A stretch of 64,000 nt of DNA from Bacillota bacterium (GTDB taxonomy: Bacteria; Bacillota; Clostridia; Acetivibrionales; DTU013): NCBI GenBank assembly GCA_023411575.1, contig JAEYOP010000018.1:9343-73342 (forward strand), in the 5' to 3' direction. This document shows, one piece after another, positions 17,618 through 27,694 of the stretch. How positions within the stretch are numbered: the stretch's first letter is position 1; each line of letters begins with the position of its first letter. The notes beneath the pieces are model-generated. The model was not told the origin of the DNA. It was given only the letters and a program-made list of their open reading frames with translations, and ran no database searches. Position numbers and translations under genes: made by a program.

Positions 17618-18685
17618 ATGAATGTGCAGTTTCCGGGCTTGGGATGGGACTTTACCATCAACAATTGGGCGTTTCAGGTGTTCGGAATAAAAATCTACTG
17701 GTACGGCATTATTATTGCAGCTGCGTTTCTGGTTGCAGTTCTTCTGGCAACAAGAGATTCTCAAAAATATGACATCAAGCCGGACGATATCCTTGATCTC
17801 GTACTTTTCTGCGCTCCCGCGGCAATCATTGGAGCCAGGCTTTATTATGTGGCGTTCAGCTGGAACGAATTCAAGGACGATCTCCTGAGCATTTTCATGA
17901 CGAGAAACGGAGGGCTCGCGGTTTACGGCGGCGTGATCGGCGCTTTCATCGCGGTGTTTTTTGTGGCAAGACACAAAAAAATTCCGGTCCTGCGGCTTCT
18001 GGATTTCGGCGTGCCCTATCTTGCGCTGGGACAGGCCATAGGACGCTGGGGCAACTTTGTGAACCAGGAAGCCTTCGGCTCGCCGACGAATCTGCCGTGG
18101 CGCATGAACGGCGATATCGTCAACAGCTACCTGGGCAGCCTGGGCCGGACGCTGGATCTGACCAAATACGGCGCGCATCCCACCTTTTTCTATGAATCGC
18201 TGTGGGACTTTGCCCTTTTCCTGTTTCTCGCCGTCTTTCGAAAGAGGAAGAAAGTCCAGGGGGAAGTGCTTTTCCTGTACCTGATCCTGTACGGGATCGG
18301 CCGGGCGGTTATCGAGGGCCTGAGAACAGACAGCCTCATGCTTGGGAGCGTCAGGGTCTCGCAGCTTCTTTCCGTACTGCTGGTGCTGGTGTTTGCAACT
18401 ATTTTCATTAGAGGACGTCTAAAGCAGAAAAAGACGGAAGAAGAAGAGCCGGCGGATCTGGGACAAAGCCGGTATGGCTCCGTGCTGATGAAGATGAAGG
18501 AAGAAGAAAATGCGGAGCATTCCGCTGCAAGTGCGGAAGCGGATGCGGACGCGAAAGCCGACAGCGAAGACACAGCGAAGGGGAGTCCGGAGAAGGCTTC
18601 GGAAGAACTGCAGAAGGAGCCTGACATGGAGGAAACTGCCGGACCGGAAAGCGCCGCGGAGGACGCGGCGGAGAGTAAGGAGTAG
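17618..18685 (+). CDS. lgt: Prolipoprotein diacylglyceryl transferase
   Basis: A 355-residue membrane enzyme that moves a diacylglyceryl group from phosphatidylglycerol to the lipobox cysteine of prolipoproteins. About seven helices lie in residues 1-265. The IYWYGIIIA segment (about 26-34), RNGGLAVYGGVIG and the signature RWGNFVNQEAFG (about 142-153) are all present. AGGAGGGG precedes the ATG. Residues from about 270 to 355 form an acidic Glu/Ala/Asp-rich, low-complexity cytoplasmic tail that ordinary Lgt (about 270-290 residues) lacks. At least two binding proteins in this window carry lipoboxes and would be its clients. Confidence 0.95.
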   Translation: MNVQFPGLGWDFTINNWAFQVFGIKIYWYGIIIAAAFLVAVLLATRDSQKYDIKPDDILDLVLFCAPAAIIGARLYYVAFSWNEFKDDLLSIFMTRNGGLAVYGGVIGAFIAVFFVARHKKIPVLRLLDFGVPYLALGQAIGRWGNFVNQEAFGSPTNLPWRMNGDIVNSYLGSLGRTLDLTKYGAHPTFFYESLWDFALFLFLAVFRKRKKVQGEVLFLYLILYGIGRAVIEGLRTDSLMLGSVRVSQLLSVLLVLVFATIFIRGRLKQKKTEEEEPADLGQSRYGSVLMKMKEEENAEHSAASAEADADAKADSEDTAKGSPEKASEELQKEPDMEETAGPESAAEDAAESKE

Positions 18686-18691
18686 GGAATA

Positions 18692-18856
18692 GTGGATTTG
18701 CAGCAGGTAAAAGCCGAGATCGAAGAGATCAAAGCGGAATTGGAACATTTGATGGATTCGGGAGCGGGTTTTGCCGAGATTTATGAGACCAGCCTCCGGT
18801 TGGACAAGCTGATTGTGATTTTCCAGAAACATTTTTGCAGGACGGGCATTCAGTAA
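18692..18856 (+). CDS. Spo0E-like aspartyl-phosphate phosphatase, 54 residues
   Basis: A short frame starting at GTG 18692 with AAGGAG nine bases upstream, six bases after the lgt stop. The product is two predicted helices: an N-terminal Glu/Lys-rich helix (3-21) and a second helix with SLRLDKLIVIF (34-44). The S-x-x-x-D pattern followed by KLI is the signature of Spo0E-type phosphatases, which remove phosphate from Spo0A and delay sporulation. Length fits the family (about 50-85). It lies between lgt and rodA, so it may be expressed with them. Assignment is from the signature and predicted helices alone. Confidence 0.68.
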   Translation: MDLQQVKAEIEEIKAELEHLMDSGAGFAEIYETSLRLDKLIVIFQKHFCRTGIQ

Positions 18857-18932
18857 GATGCGGCATGCCGAACCGGCAGGCTGACGGGGTTATACCAAGG
18901 AAAAACGGATCGGTCGTATTCGGGTGGGAAAA

Positions 18933-20093
18933 ATGTATTTTGTGGAGAAGACCAAGGGCACAAATTATTTGAAGCAATTCGATTATTTGCTTTTCGCGGC
19001 AATTATGACATTGTCGGTCATCGGCATAATCGTTTTGCGCAGTGCCATCGGGGAAGCAGCGATGACCGGCACCTGGCTCAAGCAGCTGATCTGCCTGTCC
19101 ATCGGCGTTGTTCTCTGCATCACCATTTGCGCCATCGATTATAAGGATTTCAAAACCCTGGGGATACTATTGTATGTTGTCAGTATTATCCTGCTTGTTC
19201 TCGTCCTGATTATCGGTAAGGAGGTAAACGGCAGCAAAAGCTGGCTGCCCGTGCCCGTGATCAACAGGTTTCAGCCGTCCGAGCTGGCAAAGGTGGCGTT
19301 TGCCGTGGTAATACCGGTGTTTTTCGAGCGCCTGAAGGAAGGCCAGGAAACCGGCAAAAACGTGGTCAAGCTGCTGCTCTATACCGGCCTTCCCATCGGA
19401 TTGATCCTGCTGCAGCGGGATGTCGGCACGGCACTGGTTTTCATTTTCGCTTTCATCATAATGCTGTTTGTCTATGGCATCCCGTACCGGTATTTTTTCA
19501 TAGCATTGGGCTCCATGCTTGCGCTGGCCCCTGTTTTATGGTTTTTCGTGATCCCGGCCAAATATCCCCATATTAAAAACAGAATCCTTACCTTTCTATA
19601 TCCCGAACTGGATTTGCAGGGCAAGGGCCTGCAGGTGTACCGGTCCAAGATGACCATCGGCTCCGGGCAAATGTTCGGAAAGGGCCTGTTCCACGGTCTT
19701 CAGACGCAAAACAGCAGCCCGCTGGTAAGCAGTTACAGCGTACCGGAAAAGCAGACGGATTTCATCTTTTCCGTAATAGGGGAAGAACTGGGCTTTATCG
19801 GCGCGATATTCGTCATTGTCCTCATATTCTTCCTGCTGCTGCGCTGCATCTACATTGCAATGAATTCCCGGGATCCTTACGGCTCCTTTGCGGTCATCTG
19901 CATAACCGCGATGTTCGGCTTCCACTTCATTGAGAACATAGGCATGTGCATAGGCGTGCTCCCGGTCACGGGCATACCGCTTCCCTTTGTAAGCCAGGGG
20001 GGAAGCTCGCTGATAACCAACTTTCTAAATGTAGGCATCCTGTTGAGCGTTTCCATGCGGCGAAAGAAAGCCATCTTCAACAGTTCCCAGTAA
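18933..20093 (+). CDS. rodA: SEDS-family peptidoglycan polymerase, RodA type
   Basis: A SEDS glycosyltransferase of about 386 residues with ten helices. It polymerises lipid II into glycan strands, together with a class B penicillin-binding protein. Conserved marks are GSKSWLPVPVINRFQPSELAK (about 96-117), the extracellular loop with QNSSPLVSSYSVPEKQTDFIFSVIGEELGFIG and PLPFVSQGGSSLI near the C-terminus. The N-terminus (QFDYLLFAAIMTLSVIG) and isolated position outside the dcw cluster fit RodA (elongation) better than FtsW. The start may be ATG 18933 or GTG 18924; GGGTGGG lies just before the ATG. A strong terminator follows. Confidence 0.88.
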   Translation: MYFVEKTKGTNYLKQFDYLLFAAIMTLSVIGIIVLRSAIGEAAMTGTWLKQLICLSIGVVLCITICAIDYKDFKTLGILLYVVSIILLVLVLIIGKEVNGSKSWLPVPVINRFQPSELAKVAFAVVIPVFFERLKEGQETGKNVVKLLLYTGLPIGLILLQRDVGTALVFIFAFIIMLFVYGIPYRYFFIALGSMLALAPVLWFFVIPAKYPHIKNRILTFLYPELDLQGKGLQVYRSKMTIGSGQMFGKGLFHGLQTQNSSPLVSSYSVPEKQTDFIFSVIGEELGFIGAIFVIVLIFFLLLRCIYIAMNSRDPYGSFAVICITAMFGFHFIENIGMCIGVLPVTGIPLPFVSQGGSSLITNFLNVGILLSVSMRRKKAIFNSSQ

Positions 20094-20106
20094 AATCGGC
20101 CATACG

Positions 20107-20149
20107 AGGCGGTGCGGCAGAAGGATTTCCCCTGCGCCGCCTTTTTTGT
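20107..20149 (+). terminator. Rho-independent terminator after rodA
   Basis: AGGCGG-GCGGCAG on the left pairs with CTGC-GCCGCCT on the right (20107-20142) and a run of six T follows. It closes the yfmF-to-rodA gene group. Confidence 0.88.
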
Positions 20150-20208
20150 TTCGCTTGCGCCATCGCGGGCATTTTAAAATTTATGTTGTGCTGGAGGGAT
20201 AGTGAAGT

Positions 20209-22470
20209 ATGAATGACAGGGACAGAGCTCATCTAAAAATATGGTATGACAGGCCGGCGAAGGACTGGAACGAAGCCCTGCCTGTGGGAAACGGAAGCCT
20301 GGGCGGCATGGTTTTCGGCGGAGCGGAGGAAGAGCTCATTCAACTGAATGAAGATACGGTCTGGTATGGCACGAAAAAGCAGAGAATCAATCCCGATGCG
20401 CAGAAATACCTGCCGGAAATCCGGGATATGCTGCTTCATAACAAAGTCCGGGAGGCCGAGCGCCTTACGGACCTGGCGATGTTTGCCACGCCGTTCAGCG
20501 AAGGCCACTATGAACCGCTCGGGGATCTGCGGATCCGTTTTTACGGGCATGAAAACGGGGTGCAGGACTATCGGAGGGAGCTGGATATCGAGGAAGCGGT
20601 GGCGCGTGTCTGCTATCGGAGCGGGGATGTCTGCTTTTCCAGGGAGATGTTTGCAAGCGCCGTTCATAAGTGTATGGCGATCCGGCTGACGGCGGACAAG
20701 CCTGCCCGGATTTCCCTGTCCGTGGGGCTTTACAGGGGGAAATGCTATGAACGGACGGACGTATTGGGCGGAAACATGCTGATGCTCCGGGGAGCATGCG
20801 GCGGCGAAGGCGGCGCGCAGTTCCGCGCCCTGTTGAAGGTTATGGCGGAAGGAGGCCGTGTGTTCTCCATTGGCGACAGAGTGGTGGTGGAGGATGCGGA
20901 TTGCATTACCCTGCTGCTTACAGGCAGGACCGTCTATTACTGGGAGGATCCCGAGGACTGGTGCAGGGATGTGATCCGGAAAGCGTCAATGGTGAATTAT
21001 GCCACTTTGAAAAAAGAACATATCAGGGAATACCGGAGAATTTTCTCAAGAGTGGGTTTCCAACTGGGAAGCAAAGAGGAAAAGCACCCGCTGGCGGAGC
21101 TTCCGACGGGCGAGCGGCTCCGGAGGCTCCAGGAAGGCGGGGAGGACCCGGAGTTGATCGCACTCTATTTCCAATACGGAAGATATCTTTTGATTTCCTG
21201 CAGCAGGCCCGGGGGCATGGCGGCAAACCTGCAGGGCATCTGGAATCAGGACATGCTGCCGGCCTGGGACAGCAAATACACCATAAACATCAATACCCAG
21301 ATGAATTATTGGCCGGCGGAAGTATGCAATCTATCCGAATGCCATATCCCTCTTTTCGATCTGATCGAAAGAATGAGGTGGTCGGGCCGGGAGGTCGCAG
21401 ATCGCATGTATGGCTGCAGAGGGTTTGTAGCGCACCACAATACGGATATTTTCGGCGACTGCGCGCCCCAGGACCTGTACATGCCCGCCACCCAATGGCC
21501 CATGGGGGCCGCCTGGCTGTGCCTGCACCTTTGGGAGCATTATGATTTCGGGAGGGACAGGGCATTCCTCCACAAAGCTTACCCTATTCTGAGGGAAGCC
21601 GCGGAGTTTTTTCTGGATTTTCTGATGGAAAACGGAAAGGGACAGCTGGTAACGTGCCCCTCCGTATCTCCGGAGAACACCTTTCAGATGCCGGACGGGG
21701 AAAAGGGCCATTTGTGCATGGGACCGTCCATGGACAGCCAGATTTTGTACGAGCTTTTTACCGATTGCATCGAAGCGGCGGCCATACTGGATATCGACCA
21801 GGACTTCCGCTATGTGTTGAAAAAGACCCGGGACAGGCTTCCCAGGCCTGAAATCGGCAAATACGGACAGATCATGGAGTGGGCGGAGGACTACGAAGAA
21901 CCGGAGCCGGGGCACAGGCACATCTCCCAGTTGTTTGCCCTGATCCCCGGCAGTCAGATCTCCGTGACCGGGACCCCCGAACTGGCAAAGGCCGCGAGGG
22001 TCACGCTGGAAAGAAGGCTTGCGAACGGAGGGGGACATACGGGCTGGAGCAGGGCATGGATCATCAATATGTGGGCCAGGCTGCAGGATTCGGAAAAAGC
22101 CTATGAAAATGTACTGGCGCTGCTGACAAAGTCCACGCTGCCCAACCTTCTGGACAACCATCCTCCGTTCCAGATCGACGGCAATTTCGGCGGGACGGCC
22201 GGAATTGCGGAGATGCTGCTCCAGAGCCACGGCGGGGAGCTCGTATTCCTGCCGGCGCTGCCGTCGAAGTGGGCGGAAGGGCATATGACCGGCCTGAGAG
22301 CACGCGGAGGCTTTGAGGTGGACCTGGAATGGAAAGGCGGAAAGCTCGCCAAAGCAGTGGTCCGGTCCCTGGCGGGCAATGTCTGCCGGATCCGAAAAGC
22401 GGATGGCGGGCTATTGGAATTTCCAACGAAAAAGGGCGGCGTTTACAGCGTAGATGAAACGATGTATTGA
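20209..22470 (+). CDS. Glycoside hydrolase family 95 (alpha-L-fucosidase/galactosidase type), cytoplasmic
   Basis: A 753-residue GH95 enzyme. The N-terminal beta domain starts [22 protein letters not shown] (12-33). The (alpha/alpha)6 catalytic domain holds the paired asparagines N360 and N362 in [14 protein letters not shown], a SPEN motif (488-491) that probably carries the acid Glu, and the [11 protein letters not shown] motif (656-665). GH95 enzymes cleave terminal alpha-1,2-fucose or alpha-L-galactose by inversion. There is no signal peptide, so it should act on imported oligosaccharides; rhamnogalacturonan-II and xyloglucan side chains carry such residues. Its 3' end overlaps the convergent aldolase gene by 28 bp. 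Family certain, exact linkage not. Confidence 0.92.
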   Translation: MNDRDRAHLKIWYDRPAKDWNEALPVGNGSLGGMVFGGAEEELIQLNEDTVWYGTKKQRINPDAQKYLPEIRDMLLHNKVREAERLTDLAMFATPFSEGHYEPLGDLRIRFYGHENGVQDYRRELDIEEAVARVCYRSGDVCFSREMFASAVHKCMAIRLTADKPARISLSVGLYRGKCYERTDVLGGNMLMLRGACGGEGGAQFRALLKVMAEGGRVFSIGDRVVVEDADCITLLLTGRTVYYWEDPEDWCRDVIRKASMVNYATLKKEHIREYRRIFSRVGFQLGSKEEKHPLAELPTGERLRRLQEGGEDPELIALYFQYGRYLLISCSRPGGMAANLQGIWNQDMLPAWDSKYTININTQMNYWPAEVCNLSECHIPLFDLIERMRWSGREVADRMYGCRGFVAHHNTDIFGDCAPQDLYMPATQWPMGAAWLCLHLWEHYDFGRDRAFLHKAYPILREAAEFFLDFLMENGKGQLVTCPSVSPENTFQMPDGEKGHLCMGPSMDSQILYELFTDCIEAAAILDIDQDFRYVLKKTRDRLPRPEIGKYGQIMEWAEDYEEPEPGHRHISQLFALIPGSQISVTGTPELAKAARVTLERRLANGGGHTGWSRAWIINMWARLQDSEKAYENVLALLTKSTLPNLLDNHPPFQIDGNFGGTAGIAEMLLQSHGGELVFLPALPSKWAEGHMTGLRARGGFEVDLEWKGGKLAKAVVRSLAGNVCRIRKADGGLLEFPTKKGGVYSVDETMY

Positions 22471-23402
22471 ACAAGCGGAAGGAGCCCCATCTCGCTGCGG
22501 AATTTTTCGCTCAGACGGGTATGCTGCTCCACTTCCAGCTTTGCCGTGGAATTCAGATCGGACGTCGGTCTTGTTCTGGCACGGAGGCCGGTAAAATTCC
22601 CGATGAGCTTTTGATAGTATTTGGCGTTTATCGGATAAATCTGGCGCTCCAGCAGTGCGGTGACGCTTAGAAAATCGCTTACCTGTTCCGCCTTTGCGGG
22701 CTCTTTGCCAAAGTTGCCGCAAACCCAGGAATACAGGTCGGCTTGAAATCCGGCCATCACTCCGCTGAAGCCTGACGCACCGGCTTTGAGCGATTGCAGG
22801 AGAGTCGCCGAATTTGCGTTGAAAAGCTTTAACTGTGTCCCTTTGATCGCTTCTAGCTTAGCGTTCATATTGTCGATATCACAGCTGGTATCCTTGATAA
22901 AATGGAACCTGCCCGTATCTGCACACCATTTCAGCAGCTTCGGCGAAATAAGCCTTTTATAGGGAAAGGGACATTCGTAAAAACCCAGCGGCACTTCTTC
23001 AGGAAGCAGGGCGAGAAGCTTTTTCAGGTTCTCAAGCCAGGTATCGTCGCTTTCGTCCTGCTTTGCAAGGCGGTTTGTCAGCAGAATGAGACAATCCGCT
23101 CCCGCCGATGCGATGTCCTTCAGTTCCTTAGCCTGCGACTCAATGGAATCGGAAATATGTCCGGATGCAATGACAGGTACGCGTCCATTCGCCTTTTCTT
23201 TTACAAACCTGGTGATTCCGGTTCTCTCTTCGTCTGACAGAAAAAACATCTCACTGGACTGGCAAACAGCGAACAAGCCGGACACACTGCAGCGGATATA
23301 CCATTCGGTCAGTCTGCCCAGGGATTCATAGTCAACCTTGTTATCGTCCGTAAAAGGGGTAAGCATAGTGGGGTATACGCCGTTTGGAAATTTATCGGGC
23401 AT
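22443..23402 (-). CDS. DapA/NAL-family class I aldolase
   Basis: A 319-residue TIM-barrel protein of the dihydrodipicolinate synthase/N-acetylneuraminate lyase family. The Schiff-base lysine is K170 in FHFIKDTS and the catalytic tyrosine Y142 in GFYECPFP. It is the last gene of a minus-strand sugar-uptake operon, 21 bp after a response regulator gene, so it is far more likely to split or form a 2-keto sugar acid (for example a 2-keto-3-deoxy acid or sialic-acid-like compound) than to serve lysine synthesis. The usual GxxGE motif near residue 45 is replaced by SSEMFFL, which also argues against DapA. AAGGAGAAAA precedes the ATG. Confidence 0.85.
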   Translation of the reverse strand: MPDKFPNGVYPTMLTPFTDDNKVDYESLGRLTEWYIRCSVSGLFAVCQSSEMFFLSDEERTGITRFVKEKANGRVPVIASGHISDSIESQAKELKDIASAGADCLILLTNRLAKQDESDDTWLENLKKLLALLPEEVPLGFYECPFPYKRLISPKLLKWCADTGRFHFIKDTSCDIDNMNAKLEAIKGTQLKLFNANSATLLQSLKAGASGFSGVMAGFQADLYSWVCGNFGKEPAKAEQVSDFLSVTALLERQIYPINAKYYQKLIGNFTGLRARTRPTSDLNSTAKLEVEQHTRLSEKFRSEMGLLPLVQYIVSSTL

Positions 23403-23422
23403 GTTGATTTTCTCCTTACCTG

Positions 23423-24964
23423 TTATTTTGCTTTCTTTCCGTTCCGGTACTCTGTCGGTGTCAAGCCGTTGTATTGCTTGAATATTCTGAAAAAATATTT
23501 GGGGTTTCGGTAGCCCACTTCTTTGGTGATCTCCTCAATGCTCATTTTGCTCTCCGACAGGAAGTTCATCGCCTTGGCCATACGGATTCTTGTCAGATAA
23601 TCATTGAAGCTTTCCCCTGTTTTTAGTTTGAATAAATAGCTGCAATAGGACGGGTTGATGAAGTAGTTCGATGCTATGAACTCCAGTGTGATTTTTGAGC
23701 CGTAATTGGTGTCCAGATAGTTCTTAATCTGCTCGATCAGGCGTTCCTGGCTCTGGCAGGAGTTTTTCAAAGTAGTGAAAATCAGGGAAATGTAGCCGGA
23801 GAGTTCTCTTTTGATCCGGTCAATGGTTGTTTCAAACAAGTACCGGTCATAAAACAAAGCGGGGATATCTTCCGTCGCCGCATCATATTGCAGGGCGTAC
23901 CCGTTCACCAGCCTGATCAGGCTGCAGCACTCCTCGTGCAATACCTCGAAGGGCACGTTGCTTTTCTCCAATTCATCAAAAAAACGGTTCAGCGATTCAT
24001 GCAGTTCGTCCGGGGAATAGCGCAGGCTCGCGAAAACAGCTTTGATCTGATCCTCGGAATGGATTCTTTCCATACTTTGTTTTACCGGCTTCAGTTTGAC
24101 CTGCCTTTCCGACAGGCGGACTTTCCCGAAGCTGTCCATGCAGCTCCTGTATAGATTGTGGACCTCATTTATGGCACCGCAGCTGTCGCTGATGCAGAGA
24201 TACTGTACAAAACCGGTGTTATCCGCCAGGATTCGCAGGGCAAGCTCCTGTGCAAAGCTCTCCAGAATCCGCTCGTGGTCATGGTAATCCATCAGCAGAA
24301 TAAAATAGCAATACTTCTGCGATTCGTCCTCAAGCGGCACGGTGCCGATTCCGTGCGATTCCCCCTCACACAGCCTTTCAAGCGCCGGAAGAAGGGAGGG
24401 GGCGTTGGTTTTCACCGTAATCAGCTTGAATTTCCGGACCCCGCTATATTCTTTGGATTCCGTAGAGTTTGAAATTTCCGCTTCTGCAGTGTGAATGATG
24501 CAATCGAGCAGTTTCCTGTTACTCTGGCGCTTTTCGAAAGCACTGATGTGTTCCTTCATATAGCCGACCTGGGCATTCATGTTCTGCTGCCGGTTGATCA
24601 GGCTGATTGCCTTGTTCAGCTGTTTGCGTATTTCTTCGGCGGAAAAGGGCTTGAGAACATATCCGACCACACCGTTTTCAATGGCGGAATTCAAATATTC
24701 GAAATCCCGGTAGCTGCTGAGGACGATTACCTTTTTATCCGGGTAGGCTGCCGCCAGGTGGTCCAGGAAACCCATGCCGTCCATCTCCGGCATTTTCATA
24801 TCGGTAATAACGATATCCGGGTTTGCCGACTCGATCAGTTTGAGCCCTTCAGCGCCATTGGCTGCCTGACCCTTGCAGACAAGCCCCATGTCCAGCTTGT
24901 TGATTTTCTTTACAAGACCCTCGCGAATGATCGCTTCATCGTCAACGGCGATATAGCTGTACAT
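23423..24964 (-). CDS. YesN-type response regulator with AraC DNA-binding domain
   Basis: A 513-residue regulator. The receiver domain (1-120) has the acidic pair DD (8-9), phospho-acceptor D55 in VITDMKMPEMDG and K103 in YVLKPFS. A long middle region (about 130-400) has no family I can name. The C-terminal double HTH of AraC/XylS type (about 410-510) includes NYFINPSYCSYLFKLKTGESF and VGYRNPKYFFRIFKQYNGLTPTEYR. It lies 18 bp downstream of its sensor kinase gene in the same operon as a CUT1 importer, so it very probably activates that operon. GGGAGG precedes the ATG. Confidence 0.93.
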   Translation of the reverse strand: MYSYIAVDDEAIIREGLVKKINKLDMGLVCKGQAANGAEGLKLIESANPDIVITDMKMPEMDGMGFLDHLAAAYPDKKVIVLSSYRDFEYLNSAIENGVVGYVLKPFSAEEIRKQLNKAISLINRQQNMNAQVGYMKEHISAFEKRQSNRKLLDCIIHTAEAEISNSTESKEYSGVRKFKLITVKTNAPSLLPALERLCEGESHGIGTVPLEDESQKYCYFILLMDYHDHERILESFAQELALRILADNTGFVQYLCISDSCGAINEVHNLYRSCMDSFGKVRLSERQVKLKPVKQSMERIHSEDQIKAVFASLRYSPDELHESLNRFFDELEKSNVPFEVLHEECCSLIRLVNGYALQYDAATEDIPALFYDRYLFETTIDRIKRELSGYISLIFTTLKNSCQSQERLIEQIKNYLDTNYGSKITLEFIASNYFINPSYCSYLFKLKTGESFNDYLTRIRMAKAMNFLSESKMSIEEITKEVGYRNPKYFFRIFKQYNGLTPTEYRNGKKAK

Positions 24965-24982
24965 AGTATCCGTACCTCCCGT

Positions 24983-26749
24983 TTATAGCGGTAAATCCGC
25001 GTATACCCTTGTCCCGTCCGGACCGCTTTCTATATTGAGCCCGAAATCGGCGCCGAATAAAAGTCGGATTCTTTTGTTGATATTGGCAAGACCGATATCA
25101 TGATGCCGACCCTCTGTTTTCTCTCTTATTTCACCGGAGGCAATGGTTTCCCGGACTTGAATCAGCTTGCTTTCCTGGATTCCAATCCCGTTGTCCCTGA
25201 CTGTGACCCTCAGCCTGGAATTCTGAGCTTTTGCAGATATAACCAGCTGCCATTCGTTTTCCCGAGCAAGGAGGCCGTGCTCGATCGCATTTTCCACAAT
25301 GGGCTGGAGCATAAATTTTAATACGGGATGCTCCAGCATTTCCTTTTCCATGTCAACCTGGTAATGGATTTTCTTTCCGAACCGGATTTCCTGTATTCCG
25401 ATATATTTGCCGATCTGCTCGATTTCCGATTTCAGCGGTACGATATCCTCCTCGCAGTCAATGCTGTATCTCAGCATGTCCCCCAGGGATTTTGACATGA
25501 CCGAGATGTTTTCGATCTCTTCGATTTCCGCAAGGCCGTTGATGTTTTCAAGCGTGTTGAAAACAAAATGCGAGTTGATTTGGGCAACCAGGTTCTTCAT
25601 TTTTGATTTGAGAAGCGCGATCTCATTCAGATATTTGTCCTGGATTAGGGCGTTCATTTTCTCTATCATTTCTCCGAACCGCTTATATAGTATGCCGATT
25701 TCATCATCCCGCCGGAGATATTTTGAATGGATTGAGGCTGTATCCGGCATCGTATTGAGCATGATTCTGCTCAAATTGATAACGGGCCGGGTAAAAATCC
25801 TGGACAGGACATACAACAGGAACAGGACGCCGATTATGCACAGAAACATAATGATGATCAAATAGGTTACATTATGCATAAATACTCTGTCGTAGGATTC
25901 CATGGAAACCTGGGAAACAATCTTCCAGTTGTTTACGTTCAGCGTGCTGTAAAGGAATATGTCGTTCGAACCGCCCTTTGTGATGTGTCCCATATTTGAA
26001 CTGAGGATCTGCTTCAACACGTCTTCGCGGAAGAAGATGCTGTCGTCGCCGAACAGAACCTTTCCCGCGCTGTCCATTACACAGATGCTGTCCCAGGGCA
26101 GGCTGCCGCTGTTTATGTTTTTCAGCATGCCCGTATTGATCACGATGGAGAGCATCCCGATCACCTTGCCGTTTTGCAGGTCGGATACATTTTTGGAGAT
26201 GATGATGTATTTATCGCTTCCGCTCAGCTTGCCCGGATTGATGATCTGGATGGAAACATAAGGGTTCTTTGAGTTTACAAACCACTTGTTTTGTTCGGCA
26301 AAATCCTCCATGCCCAATTCCGTTTTATAGCTCTTGTTATAGGAATACAGATGCTTGTCAGGAATATACAGTAATACGGCCTCAATATAGTCATTATTGT
26401 AAACAAAGGACTCTCCGATACTTATGACTTTTCTGCTGTTCATCAGCCTCTGGTACTGGGAGGGGGGAGCACCGCCCAGCTCGGACTTGGCGATCAACTG
26501 AATATCATTTTCGGACGTAATTCCGTTGTACAGCATGGTATCTAGCATTTTTTCAACATTGCTGAAGATGTTGTTGATTGTCATGGCCTGCTTTTCAATC
26601 GTAACTTCCGAAGCGTTTGTAATCTGCTGCTTGTAGAACTGGGAATTGTTGTGCAGGGTGAGCAGAAACAGCAGCAGGGCAGGCAATAGGGAGACTGCCA
26701 GGATACATATGGTTAATTTTGTCTGAATGCTGTTTTTAACTCTCATCAT
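24983..26749 (-). CDS. YesM-type sensor histidine kinase
   Basis: A 588-residue membrane kinase with helices near 10-32 and 290-312 that bracket an extracellular dCache-like sensor, then HAMP (about 315-365), the His_kinase (LytS/YesM) domain with QINSHFVFNTLENI (phospho-acceptor His near 392), and an HATPase domain with the N box QPIVENAIEHG and G boxes DNGIGI and DIGLANINKRI. It pairs with the adjacent response regulator. In this class the ligand is usually a sugar or oligosaccharide, sensed directly or through the binding protein encoded upstream in the operon. Start Met could be either of the first two. Confidence 0.93.
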   Translation of the reverse strand: MMRVKNSIQTKLTICILAVSLLPALLLFLLTLHNNSQFYKQQITNASEVTIEKQAMTINNIFSNVEKMLDTMLYNGITSENDIQLIAKSELGGAPPSQYQRLMNSRKVISIGESFVYNNDYIEAVLLYIPDKHLYSYNKSYKTELGMEDFAEQNKWFVNSKNPYVSIQIINPGKLSGSDKYIIISKNVSDLQNGKVIGMLSIVINTGMLKNINSGSLPWDSICVMDSAGKVLFGDDSIFFREDVLKQILSSNMGHITKGGSNDIFLYSTLNVNNWKIVSQVSMESYDRVFMHNVTYLIIIMFLCIIGVLFLLYVLSRIFTRPVINLSRIMLNTMPDTASIHSKYLRRDDEIGILYKRFGEMIEKMNALIQDKYLNEIALLKSKMKNLVAQINSHFVFNTLENINGLAEIEEIENISVMSKSLGDMLRYSIDCEEDIVPLKSEIEQIGKYIGIQEIRFGKKIHYQVDMEKEMLEHPVLKFMLQPIVENAIEHGLLARENEWQLVISAKAQNSRLRVTVRDNGIGIQESKLIQVRETIASGEIREKTEGRHHDIGLANINKRIRLLFGADFGLNIESGPDGTRVYADLPL

Positions 26750-26784
26750 GCTGCCTCACAAGTTGATTATAGCATATTCATCGG

Positions 26785-26798
26785 TAAAAAGTTACCAA
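26785..26798 (-). promoter_or_regulatory. Candidate operator shared with 30358-30371
   Basis: The minus strand reads TTGGTAACTTTTTA, 36 bp upstream of the histidine kinase gene. The same 14 bases occur on the plus strand at 30358-30371 upstream of the binding-protein gene of the same operon. Likely a regulator-binding site or shared promoter element; unproven. Confidence 0.35.
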
Positions 26799-26839
26799 CC
26801 GCCGTTTTGTTCGCTTCTCCTGCTGCTTTTACGCTGTTT

Positions 26840-27694
26840 TCAACCCTTGACCGCGCCGGTGGTCAGGCCCCCGATAAAGTATCTCTGCAGGAAGGCATAG
26901 GCCAGAAGGATGGGCAGGGCGCTTAAATAGCAGGCCGAAAACAGTTGGTTCCACTGGGTCGCATTTTCCATATCGCCTATGAAGTTCAGCATTACGAGGG
27001 GAAGCGTCTTCTGGGTCGCGGCGGACAGGAAGAGCATGGAAAAGAAGAAGTCGTTCCAGATCGGTACTCCCTGAGTAATGATGATGGCCGTGATGGCCGG
27101 CTTTATAAGCGGGACAACGATCGTAAGGAAGGTCCGCAGTGTTCCCGCCCCATCAATTGTGGCGGACTCTTCCAGTGCGTAGGGGACGCTTGATTTCACG
27201 AAATTAATGCTCAGGAATACGGAAAAGCTGATGGAGCACGCCGTATAGAGGGCGATCGGCGCAAGCTTCGTATTGGAAAAGCCCAGGGTGTTGACAATTT
27301 TAAACATGGGGATAATCGACATTTGAGCGGATACAATCATGCCGGCCATAAAAAACACCTGCAGGAAGGAGCCGAGTTTACTCTTCAGCCTTGCAATCGC
27401 ATAACCCGCGAGGGTCACTATGAAAACAAGGATGCATACGCTTGAGCCCGTAATAATTACACTATTCATCAGCGCTCTGAAATAGCCCATTTTTTTGAAC
27501 GCAACCTTGTAGCTTTCCAGCGAAATCTGGCTGAATAATTTCATATAAGGATCTGAATTTTCAGGCGTTCGGAAGGAACCGGACAGCGCAATCAGAAGGG
27601 GCGAAAGCCACACGGCAAAGAAAATGAATATGGCGGCGCTTAGGAGAATTTCTTTTTTCAGCGACTTTTCCAGGAGCGGTATGTTTCGAGCCAT
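26840..27694 (-). CDS. CUT1 sugar ABC transporter permease (MalG type)
   Basis: A 284-residue inner-membrane permease with six helices. The cytoplasmic EAA loop is EESATIDGAGTLRTFLTIVVPLIKP (about 174-198). Its last residues (YFIGGLTTGAVKG) are the typical MalG-like tail. The start codon overlaps the stop of the upstream permease gene (TAATG). With that permease and the binding protein it forms a CUT1-type importer for an oligosaccharide. No ATPase gene is present, so an MsmX-like ATPase shared by several importers is expected to energise it. Confidence 0.93.
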   Translation of the reverse strand: MARNIPLLEKSLKKEILLSAAIFIFFAVWLSPLLIALSGSFRTPENSDPYMKLFSQISLESYKVAFKKMGYFRALMNSVIITGSSVCILVFIVTLAGYAIARLKSKLGSFLQVFFMAGMIVSAQMSIIPMFKIVNTLGFSNTKLAPIALYTACSISFSVFLSINFVKSSVPYALEESATIDGAGTLRTFLTIVVPLIKPAITAIIITQGVPIWNDFFFSMLFLSAATQKTLPLVMLNFIGDMENATQWNQLFSACYLSALPILLAYAFLQRYFIGGLTTGAVKG

